Shown here piece by piece: positions 24,401 to 37,550 of a stretch of 64,000 nucleotides of DNA (position 1 is its first letter; each line of letters opens with the position of its first letter). The translations under genes were made by a program, and so were the position numbers. Source of the DNA: Mactra quadrangularis. Taxonomy: Eukaryota; Mollusca; Bivalvia; Venerida; Mactridae. The notes under the pieces are model-generated. The model did no database searches and was not told where the DNA came from. It was given only the letters and a program-made list of their open reading frames with translations. The DNA is taken from contig CM046304.1 in NCBI GenBank assembly GCA_025267735.1, positions 18,354,620 through 18,418,619 of the forward strand. The letters are read 5' to 3'.

Positions 24401-27400
24401 GTATTTTTTGCTGGTCAGCAATGACTTAGACATTACTGGTTACTGTACAGAAGTTTTAGTGGGTTGACTTGTCTTGTCAATCAATTACAAATTAAAAACA
24501 ATTTTAATTGCTGTAGAATTTACACTAATTAATACTCACACTAATGGTAACAGTGACAGTGAATGTATTTCTTCAGTTTAAACAGAAGTTTATTTTGAAA
24601 TCATATTCATCTGGGTGAATGAAATTGCAGAGCTATAAAGTTTTTCAAAAATTTCTGGTTAAATTTTCGAACAATCACAGGACATAATGATTGTGTTCAC
24701 AGTATGACAATGTTTTCTCTTTCTATTTTCAGTTGATTGGAGTCGCAATTCTTGGATTCTCTATTTATCTACGTGTTGATTACTGGATTAATCAGTATGT
24801 TGGAGCAAGTGAAGAGTTAGCTAAATATACTGTATCAGTATATATATTCATAGCAGCTGGGGCTGTCATTATATTGTTTTGTATTGTTGGTATCTATGGA
24901 GCCATTAGACCAGACAAATGTGCTCTCATTGTGGTGAGTATTGATATTACATTTGTAACAGTTTCTTCTGTATCAAGTATGGCAGTGGTATTTGCTAAGT
25001 ACTACCGTAGTTAGTCTAGACTATTGAGGTAGACCTACTGTATAACCTTTCATAATGGCACCTATAACGAGCAGCTACCTCTGAAGAGCAGCATATAACT
25101 TTTTATAAGAATACTTTAATAAGTTGATTTTGATCAATGTTTGTCTAATCTTTCAACCAGGACTTGATCCACTGAACTTTGATGTCTAAGCTTCATGCAT
25201 TTTTAACTGGGACCATACCCATTGAACTTTGACTTATCATTGAGAGAGTCTGTAAATGTAGCAGATGACAATAACTGAGGCAGTTAGAAACCTTTGAATC
25301 TAAGACAGTTAACATTAATGCAAATATCCATTCCAGACAATATATTCTAAAACCTTCATGCACAAAGTTTCATAAATCCAATCAACTTCTTTGTCTGAGA
25401 ACTTAGAACTCTATACATACATGATTTGAATATAAATGAGATTTTGATACTAGAGTAACTGCTAGATTTCATGATGATTCCCTGATAATAAGTTTACTTA
25501 ATGTGATAAGATAATTTGAATGATTACAAATACAGTTATAACTTATCTAGTGCTGATGAAACCACTCTTGGGACTGATATTACCAAGAACTTTAATTTCC
25601 TTGAGCTCTAGCCCTATTTTTACAGGGATGTGGAATTCCAAAGCAAGCTTGTCCTACTCATATATAAATCCCTGTTTTATGTTATATAGTAAAAGGCAAA
25701 ATTATCAATTAGCAGTCATAAGTACTTTGTACTTATTAGAAAATTTAAGACAGTGGTTGCAATTGCATGCACAGCTAAACATTATTTTGGGCCTGCAAAC
25801 AATTGGACAATATTTTTACTGAAATGTCAACTAGCACATTGTGTACTGTGATACAGATTGCAGTCAAAGTGTTTAATCAAAATGGTTAACTTACTGTAGA
25901 CTGTTAAAACATCTCCAAGGTGGGTTATTTTTGGTTTTGGGCAGCTAACAATGCAATGAACATACTTACAGGTTCTTCCTGGACCCATTAATTGGAAATC
26001 CACTTGTATTAGATGACTTGGGTATTGGGAATTAGCATATCCAGGATGTACAAGTTTGACGAGTCTGGTTTAAATTAGAAATTGCACATCCTAGTTACCA
26101 GTCAAGTTTAGAACAGAGATTAATCTCTTATGTCAAGATGATTTTACTCATTATAAACATCTCTCTGCATTATGATGCTAGATGTTGCACCAGTGATCAG
26201 ATTTTACTTTGATTTTTTTTTGTATTTCTGGTTTTAAAAGATTTCGGGCTCAATGCCAGAAGTAAAACCATTATTTTGTAAAATTTCTGACTTGTGTTCC
26301 TAGAGAGCATAATCTATATCAATATCTAAGATTGACAAAGATATCCATGGGAACTTTTATGTTCAACCATGTAAGTTGTGTTCCATTCATTTACATGTAC
26401 TTTTGTATTCAATTTTGTTTACAAGTATGAACTGTTGAAATAAAATCTGGCTATTAGTTTATTCAGTAGCCCTGTCATTAGAAAAGAATTGTGAAAGTCA
26501 TTAGAAAAGGATTGTGAAAAAATCACTAAGGGGCAGTCACATCGAAACTCAAATTATATTATAGTTATTTTGAATTTATATTTTCACCATGATGAGAGTA
26601 TCCTGAAAATATAAGATTTTTTCCATTATATATATTCATTGAATAACACTGTTTTTCACCATAAAGCATGAAAGAATGTAGACTATTTTTGCACTGACCC
26701 ATGAATTTGTTAACATTGTTTATCAACTATTGTATTAAATTTCTGTTGAACTGTGAAACATTCCAAATGAATAAAATTTTGATAATTATTATGTTGAGAA
26801 GTTGCAAAAGTCATTTACTTCTAGTGTTCTGCATCAAGCTGGTATGATAAAAATCGGTTATAAATTCCCATGATTCATCATGATATCTCTAGTAGAATAT
26901 ATACAAATAATTATACTGTTCATGCACACTTATATGTCATGCTGGCTAATTTATGGTTTTGATAAAAGTTTTATGACTCGCTGTATGCTATGGAATGATG
27001 ATAATATACAAAAAATACTGTGTAACCTGTGTGTGAGTTTCCATGTGTCCCTCAGACAGTCTTTGCCTGAAATCTTCTCTGGAGCTAGTACAATCTTTAT
27101 ATACATTACATATAAGTCCAAATATTTAAAGTACGAGTTGGATTCAATGATAGTGCTGAACAATATTTAGTTTCATCAAAAATGTGTTTACGACAAGAAC
27201 TACTTGGCATAAACTGTTGTGTGCTTCGCCTTTGCTTTTCACATATGTAGCTAAAAAACTCAATATCATTGGTGGACCTCCCATGAATCCTTCCATGATT
27301 ATTCATTTAGTAAATGGTGGAGGTCTTTCAAATGAATTGAGAGCATTCTAGATTCCTCAGGGTTCAGATATCTTGAGTTTAACTGTACATTCTATAATGT

Positions 27401-30400
27401 AACAATATTTCAAGCCTTTTACACCTGTCTGTAATTTTACTATCTTGTAAAAATAATACAAAAGAAATATGATAGCCTGTAAAGTTCAAGATCTATTGAT
27501 AAATGATACTATAGGTTGAATTGATCATTCTCTCTAAGTTATAGAGGTACAGCTGTTAGTGATTGTTTTATTAATCACAAAATGGGCATAGAGGCAGAGA
27601 AAAGGAGCAGGTTGCATAAGTTGCATTCAGTTTTTTAGCTTGACTATAATTTAGGGATTAGCAGTGGGGTCTGTTCTATTTCCCCATGTAAAATCAGGGT
27701 TTTTTTTCCAATAAATTCAACTATTTAATATAAGTTGTCATGTGTATTTTGGGCAATTTTTGTGTGAAAATTGGATGGTCGTTTTTGGGGAAAAATCAGG
27801 GGAGTAAAACCAATAAATGAAGCCACAAAATGTATAAAATGTTAGCAAAACTGGTGATTTTCAAATGCCCTTGCCCCTTACCAAAGTGTTTTCTCTTTTT
27901 TGCTGACTCATTAATCACACCCCTGAACTTGGTCATACTACAGCAATGTTAGTCTGCTTTTCACTGCCTGAGTTTGAAGACTATTCATACATAAAAATGA
28001 AAAAATAATAAAATCCCAGTTTATTTGTCCCCTGCTGCCAGTATCCCAGGAACTGGGTAGGCAACTGCTCTACATGAAACCCTGTTAAGAGGATCACTGT
28101 TACTGCAGGTTGTATGTTTTCAAATCAAGCCGTTACGCATTCTGACCATGACTTTCTTGGAAGCTCATGTTTTCTTGAGGATGGGATGCTCACATTTGTG
28201 ATTGTAGCGATGCACCCAGAAGAGCACATCACTTGAGTCGACATGACCTTACCATCTTAGCTGTCATTCATGTATTTTATTAATGTTATAATTTGTTTAT
28301 TTCAGTATATGGTCTACCTACCTTTAATGTTTGGTATGTTAGTTGGTGGAGGTGTTTATGCTTACGTTTATAGGGAAGAGGTAAGATCTTTTATTATTAT
28401 TTCAATACTAGTGGCAGGGTTTGACACTTACTGTTTTATTTTAACCAGGAATACAGAAGGAGTCCCAAGTCAGTAATTCAGTGATTCCTCCTTAGCATAA
28501 GGGATTCCTCATGAATATGAAGGAATAATAATGTAAACAGGTTTGCCGTTGCTAAATTATGATTAACCATTCATGGAAACTCAAATTCAATTTTAGCTTA
28601 TGGCAATTTCTCAGGGATCCTGAAAGAATCCCTAGCTAAAATCACAGTGGTTCCTCCCAAGTTTTTGGGATCCTTGGATCCTGGGACACTGTTAGTGTCT
28701 AACCCTGACTAGTGGGTATGACATAACAGACAGGTAATTATAGAGTTGTCAGGACTACATTGGTACTTGTCTCTTTCCGATCTTATCTATTTGATAATGG
28801 GTTTTTGCACAAGAAACATTCATTCCTGCTTTGTTTGGGGAGATCAGAAGATAGGCACAGACCAGTTACCATCTTTACAGTGTTCTCCTTAGGAACTGAC
28901 TGCCGACCTAAACAGCCAGTTAGAAAGACTAGAAGGCCTGTTAGAATTGGCAAAAAATAAAGAAAGAAAGAAATTGCCTCTGGACTGCCCTAGAAAGCCT
29001 ATTACATTTCTATTTGAGCCTATTCAACAAAATTTTACTGAGAACTTTGTTTTCACTGTACGGAACCAAATTTCACTTGTCCCAGACATCAGGCTATTGT
29101 GTTAGGGTAATGATTGCACAGAAAAAAAACAACACTTTACTATTTTTAGCTCTGTGATGTAAAAGAAATTTAAGTAATGGTTCCTTAGAATTTCATTAGA
29201 CCAAGTATAGATATTCTGAAGTGTTTCCATTTGCAAGAAAATGTATTCTCCAACACTAAAAATTGACAAAATGTATTATTTTGTTGAGCGAAAATTTCTC
29301 TTGAACTGAATACAAGATTGAATGTTTGTTGTACATCTATTGATGTATTATATCTCATTTGCATATAGGATTGATTTTATCTCCATCTTACAAGTTACAG
29401 CGTTGTTAATGTATTCCTACATCTATTTGAATGCATAAGGTTAAGACTAAGAGCATAGAAAATTAATTCAATTTGTTTGATTCTGTTATGAATTTTGAAA
29501 AAAAATGGTGTAGAAAGTGGGTTAGATTTTTCTATACAGTAAAGTTCCGCTATTAAGATCTCTTTGTTATTTCAAAATCATGCGATTTTAGACAATTATA
29601 CAGACCCAAACGCTTAATTTGTGAAGAAAAAGGGTCTCTTTGTAATAAGACAGTTTCACTATTAAGACCATCGATTTTGCCGGTCTTAATAGCGGAACTT
29701 TACTGTATATTTAAAAAATATATAAAGGGGATATCAAACTTGTTTAGGAGCAAGGCTCCTCTTTAAGGGTCATGTGATTACCTGTGATGACATTTAAACC
29801 TGTAACTTATTTTAGGATAGCGTCTTCTTGGAGAAAAGAGCAAGGATAGGAATCCAGGGCTTTTTTTCAGTAGTTGGGAAAGGGCCTTGAGCCTTTTTTG
29901 TGTAGAACATTTGGCGAAATTTTATCGCAATTTCATTGATAGGGGAACAAAAATCCGAGTTAAACTCCAAATTTGGGGAAAACTGCATGATTTCAAAGAC
30001 ATCTAAGAGGGGAAGATGCCTGTAAACGACCCGTGTTATGTAAGGAAAAAAGGTCTTGAATCTAATGATAGAATTTGTTAGGCGTTTCAGAATACAGTAC
30101 AATTTCTCCTAAACAGTACCCATTGGGAGGGTCTAAAGTTTGTTGTTGTTCAGAGGTTGTTGCTCTGCAGAGGTTAAATTCAATTGCAATTATTCCCATG
30201 GGAAATATCAAAAGCTGTTGTTTTACTGAGGATTTATTCTGTAAAGGACCACTCTGCAGAGGTTATACTGTTATTCAAAACTTATTGTGAGATTTTGACT
30301 GAAATGAGCATGCTAGGAACTTAAGTTCAATGAAGTATTTTTTTTTGTTCTCTGGTTTTTACTGTCTTTTATGTTTGATGTTACGCTCGTTTTTTTCTAT

Positions 30401-33400
30401 CTAAACTTAAAATTCATGCATCAATCATTCAATAATTTATTTATGTCAAGAAGATTGGTTTTCTGTGAAATCGTGATAGTATTCTAGATTTTTTTTCAAT
30501 TCATAGAGGCTTCAATTTTGAATGTGTAAATGTTGTTATTTGACACAAATAAAATTGAGGTTTTATATCATAGCTAGCTCTTGGTGTAGCTGATTAACAT
30601 TATTTGTAGAGAGTCCTCCAGAATATTCTGGACAAATGAAATATTGAAAAAAAATGAAATTATTGCCATTGCAATTGATTTTCAATGTATCGAATCGAAT
30701 CGTTGCAGCCCTACGAATTATTAGCTTTAGATAAATCAATTTAAACACCAATCAGTTAATCTTAAAAACAGGATTTTGTCTAATGACTTATGGAAGGCAC
30801 AGAATAGGATAGTCCATCACCCATAAGCTCAACCTAACCCACCAGCCATGATAGATAATCAGTCTACAAAATAAGGATATGAAAATGGTTGTCTGAACAA
30901 ATCATTTTAAGAGTCAGCACAATATCTCATTTGCAGAATTTTGGCTGCCCAAAAGAAATTGCTGGTGGCCTGAACTAAAGAGTGGATGTCCCGGGCAACC
31001 AAACTTCCACTAATTTCATACACTGCATAATTAATTAATGTTATTTTTTCTCTTTTTAGATTGAAAACACAATAAAGAATTCCAGTTTACTTCGAGAGAT
31101 CGTACAGTTAAGATATGGAAGTAACGGTAGAGTGACACAAGCTATTGATTACATGCAGGAAGAGGTAGACTTTTTTAATTAAATTTTCAAACATCTTATT
31201 GGATTTAGATGTAACAATTCTTCATGGCTGATTCTATATTATGTTAAGAAAATGTCTAAAATTTGTTACTGCATGTATTATTGATAACCTTTTTAACAGG
31301 GTTGTGTATTCCTTGTTATGAACCTTTTTAACAGGGTTGTGTATTCCTTGTTATGAACCTTTTTAACAGGGTTGTGTATTCCTTGTTATGAATTGTCCTA
31401 GATCTATGTCATTATAGCCCCGCTTCGAAAAAGAGGGGGGTATACTGTTTTACCCTTGTCCGTGCGTGCGTGCGTCCGTGCGTCCGTCCGTTACAAAATT
31501 TCCGTCGCAGTTTTCTCAGTAACTATAACATACAGCAGCCTAATACTTTGCATATTGCTTCATCCCATAGTCCCATGTGGTGTAAAGCGATTTCATGCTC
31601 CTTGCTCATCTACTTCCTGTTTGTCGCATATTTTTAGATTTTTGCGGGGGTATCACTAGTGAGCATTAGCTCACAGATGAGATTTACTTGTTTTACGTAA
31701 TTTGCATAAATCTATTCTGTAAAACATAATTAACCTTCATTTGTGCATAATAATTGTTTAACATTTGTGCCAACTAAACGAAATTATCATTGATTTCAAA
31801 AATGAGTAATTTTTCAGTGGGGCTTGTAAAAACCCATTTTTACTAGCCCAACATGCTTGTACGCATCGACATTAATGAAAAACATTCTTTACTGTTTTGT
31901 TTACAAAACAACATGTATCTCTATGCATTGAGCAGACTGTTTTTTTCTGATTTGGCTTTTTTTAACATGCTTAATGTGCAATTAGTCCACTGTCTTGTAT
32001 GCACATTCTGCATAGAAAATAGCTGTGTCCTGGGGCTACTGTTTGTTATGTATTTCACTTACCAACATGTTTGTCATTCAGTAACAAAACAAAAAGTTAT
32101 GGAGTCAAAACTAAAATAAGTTGAGGGCTTGCTTGTAAAAATATTTTTGGGCTGGTTAAAATTCGTTATTTACTAGCCTGACTTGCTAATTTTTATCTGA
32201 ATTTCTATGACTGACTTATAAATTTTTTTGCACCTTCTAGCTCGGTTGTTGTGGAGGTAATAGTTACACAGATTATGGTCAGTCACAATGGAAACAATCC
32301 TATGTTCAAGGTGAAAAGGACGAGAGAGAAAATAAGACACCTTTATCATGTTGTAAAAATGTAAAAACCTACGAAGATCTACCGGGCATACAAAACCAGT
32401 ACTGTAATATGTATAAGGAAGGAGAGACTGGGCAAATATTAGATGAAGTAAATCCAATGATTTGGAGAAGAGTAAGTGTTGTTTGATTGGTCTTGTGTTA
32501 TTCTGCTTAAAACCAGTTAAAGTCCATTTGTGTTAGGTTTGAAGTTGCGGGGGGGGGGACTTGCTAAAAATCATGTGGGAATGTAATTCAAGATTTAATT
32601 TTCTAACAGGAGTTGGATCATGTTAGAACCTTACAAAACATGAGTAAGAATTGTTTTTGAATTATTGTATGTTATGTCATTAATTAGTGTACTCTCAGCC
32701 TCATAAATTACTGCAAAGGTTGCAAAACATTTTTGACATTTTTATATATTTTCCTAAAAATATCATGTTTTATGATAGAATAAAACCTTTCCTTGTGCAA
32801 TTTTAGTGGAGGGTGGGGTGTATGCCGGATCCGCTTATGGCATTGACTTCCATACTTCACTGATATAAATTACAAAATGTATCCTTCTGTATTGTAATGG
32901 TTGTAGATCAGGCTGACATCAACCGAGAATGATTGTCTAAGACAATTTAATTATAAATGTTCTCTTAGACTATTTCATTTGTCTATACATATACAGCTAC
33001 TACAGATGTCTGAAAGTGATAAAATACTTTAATTATGTTTCGCTTTAAACCCTCTAGGAAACTGTCTGCTGATGATTAATTATTAATTACTTTTTTCTTT
33101 TTGTGTACATTTTATGCTCTAGCTAAGTCGATAAATCCGTAAAGTTTTAAAGCTGATTTTACATGTGTTTGTTAGTTGATTTTCTTGAAATATATTGATG
33201 GATTACTTTTGATTTTAACTGTTTTATTTGCTTGAAATGTATTAAGCTGTATTTGATGACATAAACATAAACATGGCAAAAATGTATTATTATCTGTATG
33301 ATGATTAGAATAATTTTCAAATAGCTTAGATCTAACTCTGCTTCATAATTTTGAGTTATTGCCCTTTGTTGCAATTACTTGTATGGAACATAAGTCCAGT

Positions 33401-34562
33401 TCCATTCAAGCTATTGACTTGAAACTTCAGTGGTAAATTAATTTCATATTTCTTAAGTGATATGCACAAGGACTGTAACTCAGTACTTCATTATTTTGGA
33501 TTTGTTGCCTTTCTTGCATTTTTATGACAAGAGCATTCGTCCAATTCCATTCAAGCTACTGATTGAAACTTCACATGCGTATAGATTCCATAGTACGGAA
33601 GTGCAGTGAACAGAACCATAACCTTTGTCAGGGGATAGACCAGACTCACAATGTTCTAGTTTATCAAATATATTTTACAGGGATGTGGTGAAGCCTTTGT
33701 TGAACTGATACAAGAAAATATTGGTATTGCTGCAGCACTATGTTTCAGCATTGTTGCTATAATCGTAAGTTGTCTTTATAGTATGATTTATCTATTTTTT
33801 TGTTTTGTTTGGTTTAACGCCCTAGCAACACATTGTTTAGGTCATATGACCATGGTCAGTCAACATACTCATTGTCCTGGAAAGTATAAATCTTTGGATT
33901 TAGCTGTTAACCAACTACTAAACCCATACCTTTGACAGTGACTGACAACTGCTGTACATGATTAAGCTTCATTAGTAGGATGGAGAATGGCTGTAGAAAT
34001 AACTTCATGACCTACAAGCTCCTAGAAAGTATGCCCCACCTGGGAATCAAACCCACGATCCCTCGATCAGTAGACTTGCTGCTACCAACTGAGCTTGCCA
34101 GGTAGCTTGATTTATTTTATAATGATATTAATGATTGATGTTATATATCTTCAGAGAATAATTGTTCATATAATGACAAGAATCATTTCGTAGGTTGGAA
34201 TTGGAGACACGTCCCGCTTTTCACAAAAAATCTTACTTTAAAATCATCTTAAAGTCAAAAGCAAGAGACCTTTGTTGTGCATAGTCTATGGTATCTATGC
34301 AATGATGAGCCGAATTAACTTTTTTGCTGCATGACTAGCTCAGTTAGTAGTGCTATGATATTAAGCCCAACCAATAGTAATTGTAATAATTCTTTCTATT
34401 TTTTAGCTGTTAGCTATTATATTTTGTGGATTGTTGCTGTTCTTCTTACGGAAATCCCCGGTACCTAGAGAGGATGACGTGGTCTATGAGATGGCTAGAA
34501 CGCAGGAGAAATCACCGTATCCAGCACGCGGGGGACCATATGCCAATCTCTACCAGAGTTAA
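15472..34562 (+). CDS. Tetraspanin, complete, 305 residues
   Basis: Four-pass membrane scaffold that organises partner proteins in membrane microdomains. Seven coding exons: 15472-15537, 24733-24933, 28306-28380, 31060-31164, 32241-32471, 33681-33764 and 34407-34562, every intron phase 0, GT-AG. Membrane segments are at about 12-34, 54-76, 85-108 and 240-268. The large loop (112-236) carries CCG (152-154), PLSCC (183-187), YC (204) and GC (228): six cysteines, the common CD9/CD151-type pattern and not the eight-cysteine C8 group. Sequons are at N121 (NSS) and N180 (NKT). Juxtamembrane cysteines at 9 and 85 are palmitoylation candidates. The tail ends in YANL (299-302), a YxxPhi sorting motif near the C-terminus, suggesting endosome or lysosome traffic. 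The exon 4 donor GTAGAC is weak. Exact paralogue not assigned. Confidence 0.93.
18003..18230 (+). mobile_element. SINE family B, 5'-truncated
   Basis: Begins at GTTAGCTCATGAAATAATTT and continues GTCACTGACAGAAGTGTG, then AGCTAAATCCAATGG and CACCGTGATATGACCTATG. The tRNA head is missing. Confidence 0.65.
20135..20154 (+). repeat. Poly-G tract
   Basis: Five G, one T, then fourteen G. It lies in tetraspanin intron 1 on the sense strand and could form G-quadruplex. A run of ten G occurs at 32549-32558 (intron 5). Confidence 0.9.
22829..22965 (-). mobile_element. SINE family A remnant
   Basis: The tail part (CCATGTCAACACAGTTCAGG) and the head part (GGTGTGCTACCAACTGCAC) are present but the middle is shortened and the B-box is decayed. 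The same region ends at 23035 in GAGCCATTAAACCCAAAC, a common tail of mollusc SINEs. Confidence 0.5.
23508..23768 (-). mobile_element. SINE family A, degenerate
   Basis: Reverse copy of the family at 3432: CACCTAACATAGCTTTCCTT, CCCTTCCACAAGGC, GGAGAAAATCGACAT, AATGGGATTCAAACTC (B-box) and GTGCTACCATTTGCAC (A-box side). It lies in tetraspanin intron 1. Confidence 0.7.
28020..28260. repeat. Dispersed repeat (pair with 9492-9680)
   Basis: Same module order as 9492-9680, including ATGAAACCCTGTTAAGAGGA and GACTTTCTTGGAAGC. It ends about 45 bases before tetraspanin exon 3. Confidence 0.45.
28480..28710. repeat. Dispersed repeat (pair with 42130-42295)
   Basis: Shares with 42130-42295 the words TTCATGGAAACTCAAATTCA and TTCCTCCCAAGTTTTTGGGA followed by TCCTTGGA. 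Orientation is the same. The 71-codon frame at 42061-42276 lies over the second copy and is not a gene. Confidence 0.55.
28893..29105 (+). other. 70-codon open segment with a splice-acceptor-like start
   Basis: After TTCTCCTTAG (28883-28892) a frame stays open for 70 codons to TAG at 29103-29105. The first 30 residues (starting ELTADLNSQLERLEGLLELA) look like an amphipathic coiled coil; the rest is hydrophobic and mixed. It has no ATG. It lies in tetraspanin intron 3, and because that intron is phase 0, splicing from exon 3 would read this frame and end the protein in the loop. It may be an alternative or poison exon, a fossil of another gene, or chance. I do not recognise a family. Confidence 0.3.
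29537..29705. mobile_element. Mariner-type MITE, 169 bp
   Basis: CAGTAAAGTTCCGCTATTAA at the left and TTAATAGCGGAACTTTACTG at the right are perfect inverted repeats flanked by TA. It is the best preserved member here; a diverged copy is at 10999-11166. It lies in tetraspanin intron 3. Confidence 0.88.
30085..30285. repeat. Dispersed repeat (pair with 40105-40260)
   Basis: Shared order: CCATTGGGAGGGTCTAAAGT, GTTGTTCAGAGG, AGGTTAAATTCAATT, GGGAAATATCAAAA, GAGGATTTATTCTGTA. Both copies are plus-oriented. It is probably an old DNA element; ends are not defined. Confidence 0.5.
31287..31391 (+). repeat. 35-bp tandem repeat, three exact copies
   Basis: The unit begins ACCTTTTTAACAGGG and ends CCTTGTTATGA, repeated three times without change. 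It starts about 120 bases after tetraspanin exon 4. Confidence 0.95.
31420..31690 (+). repeat. Dispersed repeat with CGTCCGT-rich core
   Basis: AGCCCCGCTTCGAAAAAGAG, then GTCCGTGCGTGCGTGCGTCC and more CGTCCGTCCG, then GCAGTTTTCTCAGTAACT and TTTGCGGGGGTATCACTAGT. From memory, segments of this build are common in bivalve genomes; that is part of the basis for the taxonomic guess. Confidence 0.55.
33345..33640 (+). repeat. Two-part degenerate direct repeat
   Basis: The block TTATTGCCCTTTGTTGCAAT...CCATTCAAGCTATTGACTTG (from 33357) recurs as TTTGTTGCCTTTCTTGCATT...CCATTCAAGCTACTGATTG (from 33499). The repeat distance is about 140 bases. It lies immediately upstream of tetraspanin exon 6. Confidence 0.5.
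33803..34112 (-). mobile_element. SINE family B, full length
   Basis: The minus-strand head at 34112 shows GCAAGCTCAGTTGGTAGCAG-like sequence and GGGTTTGATTCCCAGG (B-box). The tail at 33803 is TTGTTTGGTTTAACGCCCTA read on the plus strand. It lies in tetraspanin intron 6. Confidence 0.78.
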
Positions 34563-36903
34563 ACATTTCATCATCTCATTTCATGTGTCACACTCGCATA
34601 ATACATACTTTTTAACGGAGTCATGGATTTTATACTACATCATTATAATATTGCTTTGATTACTGAAATCATTGCGATGAAGTTTTGAGAATGTTTTAAT
34701 CAGAGTCATTGAATGGAGATTATTATGATTTAACATTAGTACATTGTGCCATGCTGACATTCTACCATTCCATTGCTAGCATACAAGAAAAAACATCATA
34801 CATTTAAACCATCCAAAATAAAGATAGAATATTAGACAATGTAGGGTCTAAGAACCTCAAACTTGATCTTCGTTTTTGACAAGTTTAAAAAAAGATGTAG
34901 AAATAAATATGTGGTTTTTAACTATGTTTTGTATAATATAGATGTATACATTTTTTCAATAATTGCTTGTTACTATGTGGGCTTAAATGAATAATGTAGT
35001 GCTGTTACTTTATTATAGATATCGCTATGAGTACTGTACAGCTAGAATTTTTACTCTGTATATTTCTTAATATTTGATAGGTCGGTTTGAATGGTTGGTG
35101 TATTAAAGGCGGGCCAGCATGGCTAGTTGATATAACAATGGTCTCACTCTCTGTTGTTTAATGGTTGGTGCATAATTGAATTGATTAAAGGTTTTTGAAG
35201 TAAAATTTGCAACATTTAAGGCATTTATTAGTGGTCTTGTTTTTTTGCTTGGGAGAAAATGAAAGAAAAATGTGTGAAGCCATTTTATTTGTCATTTTTT
35301 GTGTCAACCAAAGAATATAACCTATTTTATTTATTTTTTTGCTATACACAAAAATCACTTGAATATATTTTATGATAACTGTAGGCAGGTTTTTGTGGTT
35401 ATTAATATTGCTCAAACTTATGATGTAAGATGTGTCTGCCCTTTGTTGTCCTATATATCTAGACTTGTAGTAAATTGTTAAGAAAAACCTAAATTTTATC
35501 CTGAATTTTCATAGTAGTTGAAGTGTTATCAAGTAGGGGTGAAAGACAATTGAATTGTTGTTTTTAGCCTATAACCTTATTAAGTCTATCACCTTCAAGA
35601 GGAAGGCCTACATTCAAGTATTCCATTTTTCTCATTGACCTCTTGTTATCATAGCAACAGCATTAGATATTTCATATCCAGGGTTTATGTGACACAATTG
35701 TCTGTATAAAGTACACTTTATAGACTACCTAGTTATAACATTGCCTGAAACTTTCTTTGAGTTCTAGCCTGATTTGTTTTGCCATAATTATAGTTAATAC
35801 AAAATTATCAACTAGCCTGACTATTTTAGATGAGTAATTTTTACTACCCTGAATTAATTTTTATCAACCACTAATCAAATCACGTCTTATTGTAGTTAAT
35901 GTTAAAGCGCTTTTGAACATATATTCAATATGAAAAGAGCACTATACAAATTCGGTGTATAATAATAATAATAATGTTTTATTATAGAATCTTTTTACCT
36001 GAAGTTAATACTCACAAAATGTAGTTCATATAAATAATAGTAACTCTGGGCCAAAGACTTCTTTATAATGTGTGATCATCACATTGGACTCTAATTTATG
36101 TTTAAGTTTTGGTTGCTATGGAAAAAATGCTACTGACCCAAGACTTTTTCAATTAGATATATTATTTTAGGCATGGACTTTTCAATGAGGTTTGACCACT
36201 TAAAGTATCTGGATTTAGTTGAATCACAAGTCCATCTTACTCAATAATAAAGAAAACCAATACAATGTTTAATTAAGAAAGAATGTAAGACATTGTCTCT
36301 TGTCTTAATAGGTTTGTACAATGTATCAAATAGTTTTTGTTACAGATAATTTATCAATGTCCATCAGTAAAAACATCTATTGTTAATTACGTACCTGTCT
36401 CAAGTGAGATTTATACACTGGTATGTGTCATGTTTTGATTTGATTGACAGGTATTTATACATGGGAGGGGGGGGGTCAAAATAGATATTATATTGATTTT
36501 TTTGTGATACCTACAAAATTCAGATCTGTCTTATTAGTTTCTGTTCTTTTTCCTATATGTTAAGCTGTTATAATCATTGAATTAAAAAAAAATAGGATTT
36601 TGAACATTTTCACTTTTCACCCAAGCATCAGTGTTTTATATATGATTTTCTGCTTCCATGTGTAGGTTTGTAGTTGTGTACGAAAGTAGTCTTATGATTA
36701 TAAATGTTTAAGTGAATTTAGTTGAGCTTGACCTGTGTCGGTCAATTTTGCCACATTTTTTTATCATGTTATTAACTTACATTTTATGTGAGTTACCTCC
36801 CTTGTGCAATGTTTTAGTCTTACTAGAGTGAATTCCCTTGTTCTAATGTTTTCAATTGTATTACTACTAAATATTGTGAAATTTTATTAAACTATCAGTG
36901 ATG

Positions 36904-36978
36904 CATACATTTACCACACTGATTTAAATTGATCATGTGTACAGAAGTGAATATTTAAATCAGTGGGATCAATGTATG
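36904..36978. mobile_element. 75-bp hairpin element
   Basis: CATACATTTACCACACTGAT and ATCAGTGGGATCAATGTATG are inverted arms around a 20-base loop. It is related to 53416-53541, which has the same arm sequence with CCCCGCTGAT. Confidence 0.65.
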
Positions 36979-37060
36979 AACTGCTGACAGTTGAATAAAA
37001 CATGACAATTTAATAGTCTGTAAATCTTTGGGTAGCATATTATCAACAATCTTACGATCT

Positions 37061-37134
37061 TTTAGCAATACAATATAGAAGGATTTATGACTGAAATTAG
37101 TCGTAAGATGCTTGATAATATGAGGCCCTGGGCT
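37061..37134. repeat. 74-bp dispersed repeat, copy 2
   Basis: Same as 1385-1458: TTTAGCAATACAATATAGAA ... TGATAATATGAGGCCCTGGG. A third, more diverged copy is at 40981-41052. Confidence 0.6.
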
Positions 37135-37550
37135 ACATGTTTGCCTGTTACAACACCCAAAGCATGGCTTGGTCATGTCTTTTTTATAGAACCCTTAGGT
37201 ACAAATGTATTATTTCTTTACTTCAGTTATTTTACATTCAAAGTCCCATTAATGATGTGTATTTTTGTTTCAATGTTTGCGTTTAGTTTTTTAGTCATGT
37301 ATTTTTTATGACATTTTGCATATTCAGTGTTTTAATTTTATGTTCAAATTTTCTGAAATTTTGATATTTTTTCAGTACAATGCAAGCTTTGATTTTTAAT
37401 TGAAGACGGAAAGTCACAGACGATTGCCTTTAAATCATGTTTTTTAAGTTGTGATTTATTTCTATTTTTGTTTATTTTCCACAGAATTTATAAATTTAAG
37501 GATGAATGTTTGAGGCTTTGAATATCTATGTTCTTAAATTGTAACTTTTT

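Larger units (their letters stand above)
15538..24732. other. Tetraspanin intron 1 (9.2 kb)
   Basis: Long AT-rich first intron. It holds the short repeat at 17445-17515, SINE pieces at 18003, 22829 and 23508, and the poly-G tract at 20135. Open frames at 16714, 17152 and 20659 have no recognisable family features and are treated as chance. Confidence 0.7.
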
